NCBI GenBank assembly: GCA_038373865.1
Contig: JAXGGA010005833.1
Location: 1-64,000, forward strand
Origin: Uloborus plumipes
Lineage: Eukaryota > Arthropoda > Arachnida > Araneae > Uloboridae
DNA: 64,000 nt
Reading direction: 5' to 3'
Part shown: positions 46,298 to 57,079 of the stretch, in pieces
Numbering within the stretch: the first letter of the stretch is position 1
Layout: each line of letters begins with the position of its first letter
Notes under the pieces: generated by a model
What the model was told of the DNA's origin: nothing
The model's database searches: none
What the model saw: the letters and a program-made list of their open reading frames with translations, nothing else
Translations under genes and position numbers: made by a program

Positions 46298-47098
46298 GCA
46301 CCAAAAACAGTCCCCTGGCTGTCCCAATCCTATAGCCTAACACTGAAAGGTAATATTTCAAAAAACCTATTAACACTACATAAATTTGGCAATTAATATT
46401 TAAAAATAGAATAATGAAACTGTATCTTTTTCATGAAACAAGGTCTAATTACTTATGTCTAAAACTTAAAATTGTCATGTAAGTTCTGTCTGGAGTTTTT
46501 TCAAACAGTCTCTTGCCACAAATTCAGCTGCAATAGAAAAAATCTGTTACTATTGCAAATGTTTTTTGGCATGAAGTTCAAAGTAATCTGTGAATTTTCC
46601 GAAATTGCTGAGAACGGTGTTGAAACGCCACTTTGTTTAGTTTGAGAGCCACATTTGAGATGAAAGTATGCATCCGGGTCGTTGCGAAAACAGTCCCCTG
46701 GGAAGTGATTTTATTACTGCAAATTAGTTTAATTCTGAAATATATTAGTCATTATGTCCACGATTTGTGCCTAAATTTATAGGTAGGCTCGAAATTAATT
46801 ATGTTCCATCTATTTTGCAGATATTAAGCCGCAAAGTGCAAATACAAAGTCCCCTGCCTAGTTATACTAGGTAGCTCTCAAACTACACAAAGTGGCGTTT
46901 CAACACCGTTCTCAGCAATTTCGGAAAATTCACGAATTACTTTAAACTTCATGCCAAAAAAAATTTGCAATAGTAACAGATTTTTTCTATTGCAGCTTTG
47001 AATTTGTGTCAGGGGAATGTTTGAAAAAACTCCAGACAGAACTTACATGACAATTTTAAGTTGCCTAGTTATACTAGGCAGGGACTTTCCCCTTGTTG
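46298..47098. repeat. Inverted-repeat element with CAGTCCCCTG motifs
   Basis: The arms 46465-46652 and 46873-47060 are reverse complements (for example GTCATGTAAGTTCTGTCTGG against its complement at 47029-47050). CCTAGTTATACTAGG, itself palindromic, occurs near 46858 and again near 47065. The phrase CAGTCCCCTGG appears at about 46308 and 46690, and GCAGGGACTTTCCCC at about 47080. Non-coding; the outer limits are estimated. Confidence 0.65.
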
Positions 47099-47411
47099 TG
47101 ATTTATCAGAAAAACATAAACTTCAATTGACACTCTTTTGAACCAAGGTAATAGATTCATTTCCTGAGCAATATTTTTAAGATTATACCAACATTTCAAA
47201 AAAGAAAACAAGCCCGGACTGATTCTGCATGGAAAATGACGAGTTTACAGATAATCGCTAATATCTTAACACACCAACGTTTTCCTTTCAAAAAACACCA
47301 CAAGTGCTATAATAGAGTTCTTTTTCACTTATCCCCACTTGGCCTTTTACTCCAGTTGACCTTGACATTCTTCTATTGCTTCTGACATTTTCTTTCTTTT
47401 CCTCCAAGTAG

Positions 47412-48394
47412 ATGGAGTTGAACATGACAAATACTACATTCCTACTTGGCGATTTCAATGGATCCTTACCATACATTTACAGGCGCAGTTATCCGACGAG
47501 GATAGTCGGTTCCTCTTTCACCATTCTCATGGGGTTGGCCTCCGTCTTGGGGAACTTCGCGGTCATCGTAGCTTCTCTCTGGGACAAAGCCCTCCGAAGT
47601 CAACCTGCTGTTGGTGTACTTGGCGATGACCGATGTGGTGACAGGACTTGTGGCTACAATTCCGGCCGGTGTGGCCGTCGCGTTCGACTACTTCCCCTTT
47701 GATTCCTTTTTTTGCAAACTGCAGAATGGGGTGACCTACAGCTGCTTGTGCTCTTCTTCGTTCAATATTTCGTTTATCAGCCTCGACAGGGCGGTGGCAG
47801 TCATGAGGCCTCTACACTACCAAAGTATAATGACTACTAAAAGGTTCGTTTGCTGTGAAATATTTCTTATTTTATTAGGAATGACTTGTGATGCCAACTT
47901 TGATTTTCGATTGGTCTTCTTTCAATTACAACGAAGCAATATGCGCGTTTGACTTAGACATTTACGAAACGCGGCAGTTTTCTACAGTGTGGTCGCTTAT
48001 AACTTGCTACTACATTCCTGCACTGTACATACTGATCTGCAACTTGTTGATTATTTCTGCGGCGAGGAAGAATAAGACAACAAATCTATTCGTAAGACGC
48101 AATAGAAATCTGCCTGCTCAAAACATGAATAAGACAATCACAAGTGTTGTTGTTCTTGTTATAATTTATTGCCTTTCGCTTGCTCCCTACCTCATCATTG
48201 TGAATCTTACATTTAGCGTCGATGGCTTCTCAAGTCCTCCGCTCATTCACTATTTGTTATTTACGTTGGTGTTTCTATCATCTACCGTGAACCCTTTCAT
48301 TTACGGTATTTTCAGGAAAGATTATAGAACAGCTTATAAGAAGATGGTTCCAAGTTCAATCCGAACAGTTTTTGTGTCGAATGGAAATCATTAA
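47412..48394 (+). pseudogene. Class A GPCR gene with two frameshifts
   Basis: Read across three frames this is a single-exon rhodopsin-family receptor of about 325 codons. The N terminus has three N-glycosylation sequons (NMT, NTT, NGS). Helix 1 has LGNFAVIV, helix 2 LAMTDVV, and helix 3 starts at Cys in CKLQNG and ends SLDRAVAVMRPLHY, where DRA replaces the usual DRY. Helix 5 is YYIPALYILICNLL, helix 6 CLSLAPYLII (related to CWxP), and helix 7 STVNPFIYGIFRKDYRTAYKK with a helix 8. Frame changes occur at about 47598 (one extra base after KALR) and about 47887 (one extra base in helix 4); each helix is otherwise preserved. The ligand class cannot be told. Preserved motifs on both sides of each shift suggest recent inactivation or assembly indels. 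The start at 47412 precedes the sequon-rich extracellular segment. Confidence 0.82.
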
Positions 48395-48579
48395 GGCATT
48401 CTTTACAGCAGTTAAGTGACAAGAAAAGTTATCGAGAAAAAAGATGGTTTATGCTTGTAAAAATGCAAACGCATCATGCCTTAAAGATTTTAGAGGAAAG
48501 TAGAATTTCCTTCATTAAACCGTTTACCGGAGTTACTTATTCTGAGATTACACCAATGAACCATACATTCTCTTCTTCT

Positions 48580-48830
48580 ATATGGTATTTTCTAGAAAGA
48601 TTATAGAACAGTCTACAAGAAGATAATTCTAAACTCATTGCAAACGATTTTTGGAGGACATAAAGATATTTTTGAAACGATAGCTGAATCACAGGGGAAA
48701 AAACACGAAAAAATAGTCTATGTTTGTAAGAATTTCAATGGATCACACCTTGAAAGTTATAGAAGAACACAGTTTTTCTCTGCATTAAACTATTTACCGA
48801 TTGGCTAATTCTGAAACTACACATTTACTA
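48580..48830 (+). pseudogene. Tandem copy of the GPCR 3' end
   Basis: TTTCTAGAAAGATTATAGAAC, then AGTCTACAAGAAGAT repeat the helix-8 coding stretch at 48311-48345 (TTTCAGGAAAGATTATAGAAC, AGCTTATAAGAAGAT). The similarity continues into the 3' flank (TTATGCTTGTAAAAATGC against CTATGTTTGTAAGAATTTC, and CATTAAACCGTTTACCGG against CATTAAACTATTTACCG). Offset is about 280 bp. A premature TAG in the helix-8 copy shows that it is dead. Confidence 0.75.
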
Positions 48831-49134
48831 CTTAATATATCGTGAGCATCCTGATTTTTACAAAAAGTCAGTGTGATAAGTGTATAACTATAAATTGTAG
48901 AAACATATTCCCGCAATTTAAAGATCACCGATTAACATGAACAATTTTCTCGTACATACAGTAACAAGAATCGCTTATCATTTAGATAGTACATATCTGA
49001 ATTAAAATAAAAAACAAACACTTCTTTAAGGACAGCCTGAGGTAATTTAAGGGAAAAGACTTCTAATGGGATTCGTCAAACATTGAAATGTAGTTTGCCA
49101 GAAAGATACAATAGATTCCAATCCTTTACGAACT
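48831..49134. other. No gene seen
   Basis: AT-rich flank of the receptor. ATTAAAATAAAAAAC near 49001 includes an AATAAA that could serve as a distant poly(A) signal. Confidence 0.3.
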
Positions 49135-49310
49135 GCAGTCAAGCCCGCTCAATGAAATTCCAATTTTGACACGAAAAAATATTCTAATAAGAGAGATATT
49201 CTATTATCCGGGATCAAAATGATAAATTACAACAATTTGGTACATTGAAAACACATTATATTAAGTGGGATATTCGTTTAAACGATATTTTAATAAGCAG
49301 GCTAGACTGC
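49135..49310. mobile_element. Pogo/Tigger-like MITE, relative of 39351-39750
   Basis: The left end TGCAGTCAAGCCCGCTCAATG and the right end TAATAAGCAGGCTAGACTGC are inverted. The interior ATCCGGGATCAAAAT corresponds to the reverse of ATTTTGATCCCGAATAAT in the 39.35-kb element. Boundaries are good to a few bases. Confidence 0.6.
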
Positions 49311-49880
49311 ATTTATTAGTAATGATAGCGAAGGCAGCGATGAATTGACAGTTGCGCTACTGAGTTTAGTTTATATAGAACAGAGCTATTGTTCTTCATA
49401 AAGTTCATGAAAAGAAATAAAAAAGGACTTTACCTATTTCGATATTTTTTGCCTGTTGTACACAATGCGCCACCCATCTTCGTTTTGAGAAAAATTGATA
49501 CGTCTGTTACTGTGAAATTCCCCAATTATATTAAAATGCATTTTTTCCCAGGTTTCTTTAGTAATTGTTTTTTAATGTGTTCCATTACATTTATTGGTTG
49601 CATGTCTCGGTAAGTAGGTCATGTAAGGAATGTGTACTGAAAAATCGACGTTTACAATAAATGAATAATTTTGATCTTCTGCTGTGCACCATGCGGCAAA
49701 TGCTCTGCGCTGCGTAGCGGTCAGCCTGCTAGTGTATTATTCTTATTGTATTTTGTCTTCGTTTTATCCTCCCCTGTTCTCTAAATATATTACTCCCGTT
49801 TGTTTTCCTGAGATTATGAAAGTCTCCATTTTTTGCTCAACAAAAGGTCACTGTTTAAAAAAATGGCTTCCAGCATAGAT
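49311..49880. other. No gene seen
   Basis: No exon, RNA gene or repeat end is supported. Composition becomes more balanced to the right, leading into the GC-richer stretch at 49.88 kb. Confidence 0.3.
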
Positions 49881-50500
49881 ACACTCTCATCAATGGGCGG
49901 CAGCCAACAGCTACGAATTATCGCCAAAACATAGACTCATTTGTTCGGCCTTCACATCGGACAAAGAGCCTTGAAGTGAAAGCGCAGCCCGATGTTGGTA
50001 CAAAATATTGGGTGATAGATAGCCGCTAACAAATTACGCACAAAAACCTCAGAGAGAGAAAACACTTTCCCTGTTGTCTGGCAAGGGTCCACTGTGTTGT
50101 TGCCATTCATTGAAGTTTCTTTCTGCAATTGCGGGGCTTTGATTTTGTAAACATTTCGGGCCACACCGAACCAATTAGACTCAGGACGGAAGGTGTTTTG
50201 TTAAGCTAGGACAATAAAAATTCCAATTGGATTGTACAGCTAGGGCCGCCCGAGAGCCACCACGGGCCCGTTGTCAGTTTGGTCTCTGTGATTTTATGGT
50301 TCCCCCCATAAAACGTGTACTACTCTGAATCCGAGCCGAGCCCACCACATTGCACGGCTCATAAATTCCGGATAGGCTGGCATGGCCTCTTGCCGGCCCT
50401 TTATGCAGCGTCAGCAGTTAAAGGCATGGATTCACAAAATAATCGAAGTGGTTTCGTTATGTTCGGAGGAGGAAATCATATTCACCAAAACACATTGTAA
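49881..50500. promoter_or_regulatory. GC-richer repeat-free stretch, possible cis-regulatory DNA
   Basis: The stretch has clearly more balanced composition than its surroundings and none of the window's repeat families. It contains phrases of the kind found in developmental enhancers or promoters (CAAATTACGCAC, GATTTTATGGTTCCCC, CCCATAAAACG, CATTCATTGAAG). No open frame or splice site pair supports an exon. The assignment rests on composition alone. Confidence 0.25.
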
Positions 50501-51250
50501 TAACAAAAGAAACATTTCAGTGTATCAAGAAACCTGTTAAATTTAAACAAATAGAGCATGTAATGTGTTAGTAGGCAATACTGAACTTTCTGAAATGGAA
50601 TAAAATCTGTGAGCAAAATCGGAATTGCTCCCATTACTTAAAAACAAGTTACTAAATGCTCTGTATCTTGAATAGAAATCAAATTTAGCAGAGTGCAGAC
50701 TGCAGAAGTTCCGATTCATTTAATGAAACGCTTGATACAAACGTTGAGAACAATTAGGCGAGAAACTCCTGTAAGATAAATAAAAGCAGTAAAACATTTT
50801 TTTAATTAAATCTGTATAATGAATTGTTTGACTTCATTGTTGATGGGCACGGAAATCTAATTTTCTCAACCATTAATTTAGAGCTTTTTTTTTTTTGCTG
50901 AGATTTTTCATTTAACTTTATGAACTTGTGTTTTCCTGATCTTTCTTTTTACAAAATCTACCTTTTTTTCTTCGTCCTCGCTTTTCTTGGAACTTCTTCT
51001 TACTTGTCAAGTTCATTTTTGGCACAGATATTGACGCTCTTCGAAGTCTTGTGGCAATGACTGTTGGCATTTTTTCCCCTTTTTTTTTCTTTTTCTTTTC
51101 TCTCTTTTGCGCGATTTTAAACTTCAAAACACAACTCTAACTGTGAACCAATCTCCATTGTCTGTTTTCTAACGCAGTGGTCGCCGCTCATATGAATCAC
51201 GTTTGTTCAAACAATTTTGATTCAATGAAGGTGCTAATTTAATAAAGCTG
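50501..51250. other. No gene seen
   Basis: AT-rich. A pyrimidine-rich tract at 50930-51110 produces a Lys-rich chance ORF on the minus strand. Confidence 0.4.
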
Positions 51251-52279
51251 GCTGCAAAAAATGAACTGTTGTTTTTACAGTGTAATACTGGCAGCCGAGG
51301 TTAAAATTTAAAACTGTAAAATGCACAGCAATAAACTGTAAAACTAGCAATTTTACAGTTTCTTACTGTAAAGTTAGCAATTTTACAGTTTATTGCCGTA
51401 AAATTTAGCTGTATTATACCGTAAAAACAACAATAAAATACTGGCAGCAGAGGTTCCAGTTTAAAACTGTAAAATGCACAGTGATAAACTGTAAAACTAA
51501 CAATTTCACAGTTTCTTACTGTAAAGTGAGCAATTTTACAGTTTATTGCCGTAAAATTTAGCTGTATTAAACTCTTAAAAAAACAGCATAATACTGACAG
51601 CAGAAGTTCCAGTTTAAGACTGTAAAATGCACTGTCATAAACTGTTAAATTAGTAATTTTACAGTTTAGTACTGTAAAATTAGCAATTTTAGTTTAGTCC
51701 TGTAGAAATAGCAATTTTTACAGTTTAGTACTGTAAAATTAGCAATTTTAGTTTAGTCCTGTAGAAATAGCAATTTTTACAGTTTAGTACTGTAAAATTA
51801 GCAATTTTAGTTTAGTCCTGTAGAAATAGCAATTTTTTCAGTTTAGTACTGTAAAATTAGCAATTTTAGTTTAGTCCTGTAGAAATAGCAATTTTTACAG
51901 TTTAGTACTGTAAAATTAGCAATTTTAGTTTAGTCCTGTAGAAATAGCAATTTTTACAGTTTAGTACTGTAAAATTAGCAATTTTAGTTTAGTCCTGTAG
52001 AAATAGCAATTTTTACAGTTTAGTACTGTAAAATTAGCAATTTTAGTTTAGTCCTGTAGAAATAGCAATTTTTACAGTTTAGTACTGTAAAATTAGCAAT
52101 TTTAGTTTAGTCCTGTAGAAATAGCAATTTTTACAGTTTAGTACTGTAAAATTAGCAATTTTAGTTTAGTCTGTAGAAATAGCAATTTTAGTTTATTACT
52201 GTAAAATTAGCCATTTTTAGTTTATTACTATAAAATTAGCTGTATTATACTGTCAAAACAACATTCACTTTTTACAGTG
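51251..52279. repeat. CACTGTAAAA-type MITE, copy 3, expanded
   Basis: The left end is GCTGCAAAAAATGAACTG and the right end CACTTTTTACAGTG. The tiles are the same as in the other copies (ACTGTAAAATTAGCAATTTT). The element is longer than its relatives because it holds a 59-bp tandem array (51665-52195). Confidence 0.75.
51665..52195. repeat. 59-bp tandem array, 9 units
   Basis: The unit is TTTAGTACTGTAAAATTAGC, then AATTTTAGTTTAGTCCTGTA, then GAAATAGCAATTTTTACAG. Units start at 51665, 51724, 51783, 51842, 51901, 51960, 52019, 52078 and 52137, an exact 59-bp spacing, and the units are almost identical. Each contains two nested palindromes, ACAGTTTAGTACTGT and TAAAATTAGCAATTTTA. Near identity implies recent expansion, and the true copy number may differ from the assembled one. 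Confidence 0.93.
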
Positions 52280-52490
52280 TGAGTTATATTCTGCTTTTGA
52301 CGATTTTATTCAATAAAGCAGCTGATTAAACTAACCACTGATTCAATTAAGCGGCGTCCACTGCACTGGAATCGTAGGATATAAAAGCGACAGACTCTTA
52401 GAACAAGTTCAAAGTTTTATTGAACAAGCATTGAAAACAAAGAAAACTGTATGCCATTACTTGGTTTTGAATACGGACATCATACAGATG

Positions 52491-52897
52491 CGCTGTAAAA
52501 AATGAATGTTGTTTTTACAGTATAATACAGCTAATTTTATAGTAATAAACTTAAAAATTGCTAATTTTACAGTAATAAACTGTAAAATTCTACTTTTACA
52601 GTACTAAACTGTAAAATTGCTAATTTTACAGTAATAAACTGCAAAATTGCTAATTTTAGTTTATTACCGTGCATTTTACAGTTTTAAACTGGAACCTCTG
52701 CTGCCAGTATTATACTGTTGTTTTTACAGTATAATGCAGCTAAATTTTACGGCAATAAACTGTAAAATTTCTAACTTTACAGTAAGAAACTGTAAAATTG
52801 CTAGTTTTACAGTTTATTACTGTGCATTTTACAGTTTTAAATTGGAACCTCGGCTGCCAGTATTATACTGTAAAACAACAGTTCATTTGTGTAATGT
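52491..52897. repeat. CACTGTAAAA-type MITE, copy 4
   Basis: The left end is CGCTGTAAAAAATGAATG and the right end GTTCATTTGTGTAATG, a slightly changed form of the family terminus. The interior tiles are well preserved (ACTGTAAAATTGCTAATTTT) and match copies 1 and 2 closely. Opposite in orientation to copy 3, so the two face each other across about 210 bp. Confidence 0.72.
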
Positions 52898-52902
52898 GGT
52901 CT

Positions 52903-53129
52903 CCATCACGATCAGTGCTTTTCTCCATGCGTCAAATAAAAGCCACTCTATTCATGACGTTCAATGGAATATTCTCCACTGCTGTACGCATCCTTCCACT
53001 GAGCACACGTGCTCATACCGCTGCCGAGCTCGGGGAAAATAGCTGCGGAAGAGATCTCATTGAAGGTGCTGGATCGAGTGGTGGAAGCTTTCGTTCGATG
53101 TCCGAAGAAAAGCGCTGATCGTGATGGCT
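52903..53129. repeat. Diverged foldback repeat
   Basis: CCATCACGATCAGTGCTTTTC at the left and GAAAAGCGCTGATCGTGATGG at the right are reverse complements. Inside, CCACTCTATTCATGACG and CGATCCAGCACCTTCAATG (as its complement) also pair weakly. The open frames across it are incidental. Confidence 0.55.
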
Positions 53130-53163
53130 ACCCTCTGTATGGTGTCCTGTTCAAAACCAAGTA

Positions 53164-53560
53164 CAGTACAGAACCTTTTATCCGGGAGCTAAAATACCGG
53201 GAAACCAGAAAACCGGCAACATTTTGTCGATTTTGCCGCCACTTTTTAAAATACGCATTTTCGGCAATTTCTAAAAAATGAAGAGCGCTTTTTTTTTTCT
53301 TTTGAAATACCTAAATGAATATGAAGGGTTTCTTCATAAATACCATATAAGTGGCATATAGCTCAGAAATTTTTAATATTGTAATATCTATATAAGCACT
53401 TCTGGATCGTTTTCTCTTCAGGATGCATTTATTTGTTATAGTAACTTGGGTTTTATAAACAATTGGCAAATATCGCTTCGTAGCGATCCAGAAAACCGGG
53501 AAATTCAGTTATCCGGGATAGCTGTGGTCCCAAACATCCCGGATAATTGGTTCTCTACTG
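53164..53560. mobile_element. Pogo/Tigger-like MITE, 397 bp
   Basis: The ends CAGTACAGAACCTTTTATCC and GGATAATTGGTTCTCTACTG are inverted, with TA at 53162-53163 and 53561-53562. CCGGGAAA phrases recur near both ends as subterminal repeats. Confidence 0.78.
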
Positions 53561-53674
53561 TAATATCCTGCATGGTGCGGGCGGTTAATGGCATACATAT
53601 TTCTTTGTTTCCTGTGTTTGTTTCAATAGGTTTTTTCAATTTGTTGTTTAAATGTCGTCTTTTATATCCTACTA

Positions 53675-53843
53675 ATGTCGGCCCCGCTTAAACGAATACT
53701 GTCGGTTTCAAGAAATATTATTCGATTAAGCGGGGATCTTTAACATTGTGTCTATGGCATGGGGAAATATTCTGTTCCGGGATGTTTTATTCATATAAAC
53801 GGAATATTCGTTTATCCGTTACCCGATTAAGCGAGGCCTACAG
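53675..53843. mobile_element. Pogo/Tigger-like MITE, 169 bp
   Basis: The left end ATGTCGGCCCCGCTTAAACG and the right end CGATTAAGCGAGGCCTACAG are inverted. TA is at 53673-53674 and 53844-53845. The first bases of the left end are mutated from the expected CTGTAGG complement. Confidence 0.6.
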
Positions 53844-55955
53844 TATTTAATGCGCCGGACTCTTCATATAGTTAATTTTCTAGAAAGGTAATTTCCTATC
53901 ACATGCTCAGAAGAGGTGTATTCATGTCTTCTATTACTATTATTATTTATCTGTCACCATCTAGAGAACAAAAGAATGGACATTTAATATTCCATGTTAA
54001 ATTAGTTTTTATTTATGTGGAGGTAATATAATTACTAAAATGTCATTATATACCATCCTTTGACCCTAATCAGAGTTTCTGGATTTGATAGTCTGCTATA
54101 ATAGCAAAACAAAATCAGCAGTGTGTCTCTAAAATAGATTTTTACAACACTTAAAGCATATTAATTTGAAATAAAGATTTTTTTCATGAAAAAAGATTAA
54201 ATGTATGCAAGGAATGTTAGAAGTAAGTAATGCTCCCCCCCCTTACATACACAGCAAAAACTCTTGCTAATGCTTTCATTTCATTCTGAAGCTTGGAAGG
54301 GGGCAAGTTTAGCAGGGAATGGAAGTAAAAAAAACGAGCACAATTTTTTAAATTAGCTTTTCGAAGAAGGAAAGAAAAATGCGGGTTGCTTGAAATAATT
54401 TTAAGTTAGCCAGTGCAAAAGTTAATCAATTTTTCACGGGAGCTAAGCAATATTCAAATACACTTACTGCTTCATATTTTGAAAAAAATATTAAAATAGC
54501 ACCAACCTCACATTTGAGCACAAAAAAAAAAAGATTAAAATTCATTCTGTTCAATAACCTGAGTCATTTTTTTCTTTACAAATAAATTCTTTGACACAAA
54601 TTTTTTATACCACCGGTTTTTTTAAATTCACCATATTTAATCTCTGGAAATAATTTTAAAAATACTTTCCGTCGTTCCTGAAGAATAAGGCGTAAAATAT
54701 TTTAATCCAAAATATTGAAAGTAAAAAATGAAGAATTCGGGTTGAGAAATGTTTCACCGCAAAGAAAAATTATTTATTCGAATTTTGTATTTATTTATTT
54801 TTTTTTACTGTAGGAAACATTTTGAGTTATTTACGTTAAGAAAAACAATGTATGAAGGAAAAAAAGTTTAAAATCAAATTAGATTTTGAAAGTAAAAGCT
54901 TCTGTTATGAATATTAAATGAATTATAGATTTAAAAGTTTTATGCGCTCATTTTCAAATGGAATTCATTTTTTTCATGCTATGTATGTAGCTCCAAGGAA
55001 AAAACATGAATAAGAACCGCTATTAAGGTTTCGAGAAAAATGGGTATGACAGTAAACATGTTGCACATAGTACAGATATCCAGTGAGACCGTTTAACCAT
55101 GCATTGCATAACATACATGAGGTCTTTAAATGAGTGCAATAATCAAATTTATACTCACCAAGAATGCCAATATTGTCGACTAATTGGTGATATTTTTTCA
55201 GACAAGAAAAATTAATACGTGACTGTTTGAACCTAAATATTTGAACTGCTTAATGATCGCGTTTTTTTAAATCTTAAGTAAATATTTGCTTATACTTTCA
55301 ACTTTACATATTATGCGCATGCTTTTAGTCAAGTTTAAATACAAAATATTTCTTATTAAGTTAAAAAAATAAACAATGGCGCCACATACGTATAAGGCAC
55401 GCAAAAAAGTACGAGGAAGAACTTTTTTCTTTTCTTCGCATTGGATTTATATATACATAGAGTTTCATTGATTATGTATCCGGTCAATGATGAAAGAGTT
55501 AAAGTAGACAAAAACGTCTTTCGTTACAGAGTTAGATAATTTGCAGACTCTGTAAACACTTACTAAAAAGTTTACATCATTATCCGTTCAAGAGATATAT
55601 GTGAGGAAAAATTAGATTTTTGATTTTTGCCCTTGCATACAATTTTTAGTGCAAGTAAGATTGGTGGACACTTTTGCACATCATCCAAATTTCAGTTTTT
55701 TTGAAAGCTCAAGTGGGATCGACGGGTTTTAGATTCAAAACTGCCTAATTGAAGCTTTAGTTGTTGAATAAAAATTTTAATAGTAATTTCGTACTCAAAA
55801 TTTTACATTATTGCTCTTACAATTATTTTGATCAAATTGTTATTCCAACACATGAAGTCACGGAATCAACGAACAAAGTAGAAATGAATGGGATATTAGG
55901 ATATAATACACATTACTTTCACAGCATCAATGGGAAAGCTATTTGTCCTTGACCA
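53844..55955. other. No gene seen
   Basis: AT-rich sequence with C-run (54234-54242) and A-runs; no exon, RNA gene or mobile-element end was supported. Confidence 0.4.
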
Positions 55956-56224
55956 CACTGTAAAAAAATGAATATTGTTTTTACTGTATAATACAGATAA
56001 TTTTATCTTAAAAAACTGTAAAAATTGCTAATTTTACTATAATAAACAGTAAAACTGATAATTTTACAGTTTATTACCCTGCATTTTACAGTTTCAAACT
56101 GGAACCACTGCTGCCAGTATTGTAATGTTGTTTTTACCGTATAATGTAGCTAAACTGTAAAATTTCTAACTTGACAGTAAGAAACTAAAATTACCAGTTT
56201 TGCAGTTTATTACTGTGCATTTTA
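55956..56224. repeat. CACTGTAAAA-type MITE, copy 5, truncated
   Basis: The left end is CACTGTAAAAAAATGAATA with family tiles following (CTGCTGCCAGTATTG, GCAGTTTATTACTGTGCATTTT). The right terminus is missing, so the copy is truncated or interrupted near 56224. Confidence 0.65.
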
Positions 56225-56297
56225 TGTATGTTGTCCTTGTAACGCCGAAACACGTGTCTGCAGTTTTCCTGTGTATTTGGGATTTTTCAACGTTGTA

Positions 56298-56525
56298 CCG
56301 TAAAGTCGGGTTACTTGGACCCTAAGGGGTTACTTGAGCCCATTACAGTAAAATGATAAAATCTAGGTTTGGTACTTATTAGTTGAAGACTTGCACGTAG
56401 TTCCTCGTTTCTCCTATAGGTAGAAGCACTCTGCAGTCTCTAATGCTAGTACCAAACCCAGATTTTATCATTTTACTGTGGGCTCAAGTAACCTCCTTGT
56501 GGGTCCAAGTAACCCGACTTTACGG
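56298..56525. mobile_element. Palindromic TA-flanked MITE, 228 bp
   Basis: The ends CCGTAAAGTCGGGTTACTTG and CAAGTAACCCGACTTTACGG are perfect inverted repeats. The arms extend about 79 bp (56298-56376 and 56447-56525), and TA flanks both sides (56296-56297, 56526-56527). Non-coding. Confidence 0.85.
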
Positions 56526-56531
56526 TATTTA

Positions 56532-57069
56532 CAGTACACTCCCGATTATCCGCGGAATTGTGTGGCACGGGTATCACGGTTAACGAAAAAAGCATAAAAT
56601 AAGGGATAAAGAAGTTAAAAGTGTCTTTTGATCAAATATAATTGCATTACACTTGAGGTTCTCAAGCGCATAAAATTTATCAATAAGTGGTACTTACGAT
56701 AACGCCCGGGTAAAATAATTTATTGGATGAAGTACACCGCACTCTTGGACAAGAAATGTGAAGAAAAACAAAATTTAAATTCGTGCTTTTTCGAAAAAAT
56801 TAGCTCATTGTGTTTGTTTCTTGCTACGAAAACGCATTGTCCTTATTCTTGATTGCACGGTTCGTAGGATTAGCTTTTTAGCAGAGCCGTTTTATGCATC
56901 ATCCGGAAGGAACACTGTCGTGGGAAAGGGAAAACATTATGGGACAAATAGATTTTAGACCTGTGTTTTTAAAGAAAAATATTTACTCTACAAGAATAAA
57001 GTTAACTAAAAAATTTTTACCCCGAGACCCACGCGGATAATCCGCTCGCAAATAATCGAGAGTTTACTG
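56532..57069. mobile_element. Pogo/Tigger-like MITE, 538 bp
   Basis: The left end CAGTACACTCCCGATTATCC and the right end TAATCGAGAGTTTACTG are inverted. TA precedes the left end (56530-56531), and the right side is mutated. CGCGGATAATCCGC near 57032 mirrors GATTATCCGCGG on the left. Confidence 0.7.
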
Positions 57070-57079
57070 CTATTATTGA

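Noticed and set aside
49165..49190. Possible link between the elements at 39.35 and 49.14 kb as one family with a gene inside
   Set aside because: They share MITE ends and a short inner phrase, but no coding segment; the open frame at 39407-39682 is incidental.
50918..51127. Lys/Arg-rich 69-codon frame resembling a small basic protein
   Set aside because: It is the reverse translation of a pyrimidine tract and has no domain or splice context.
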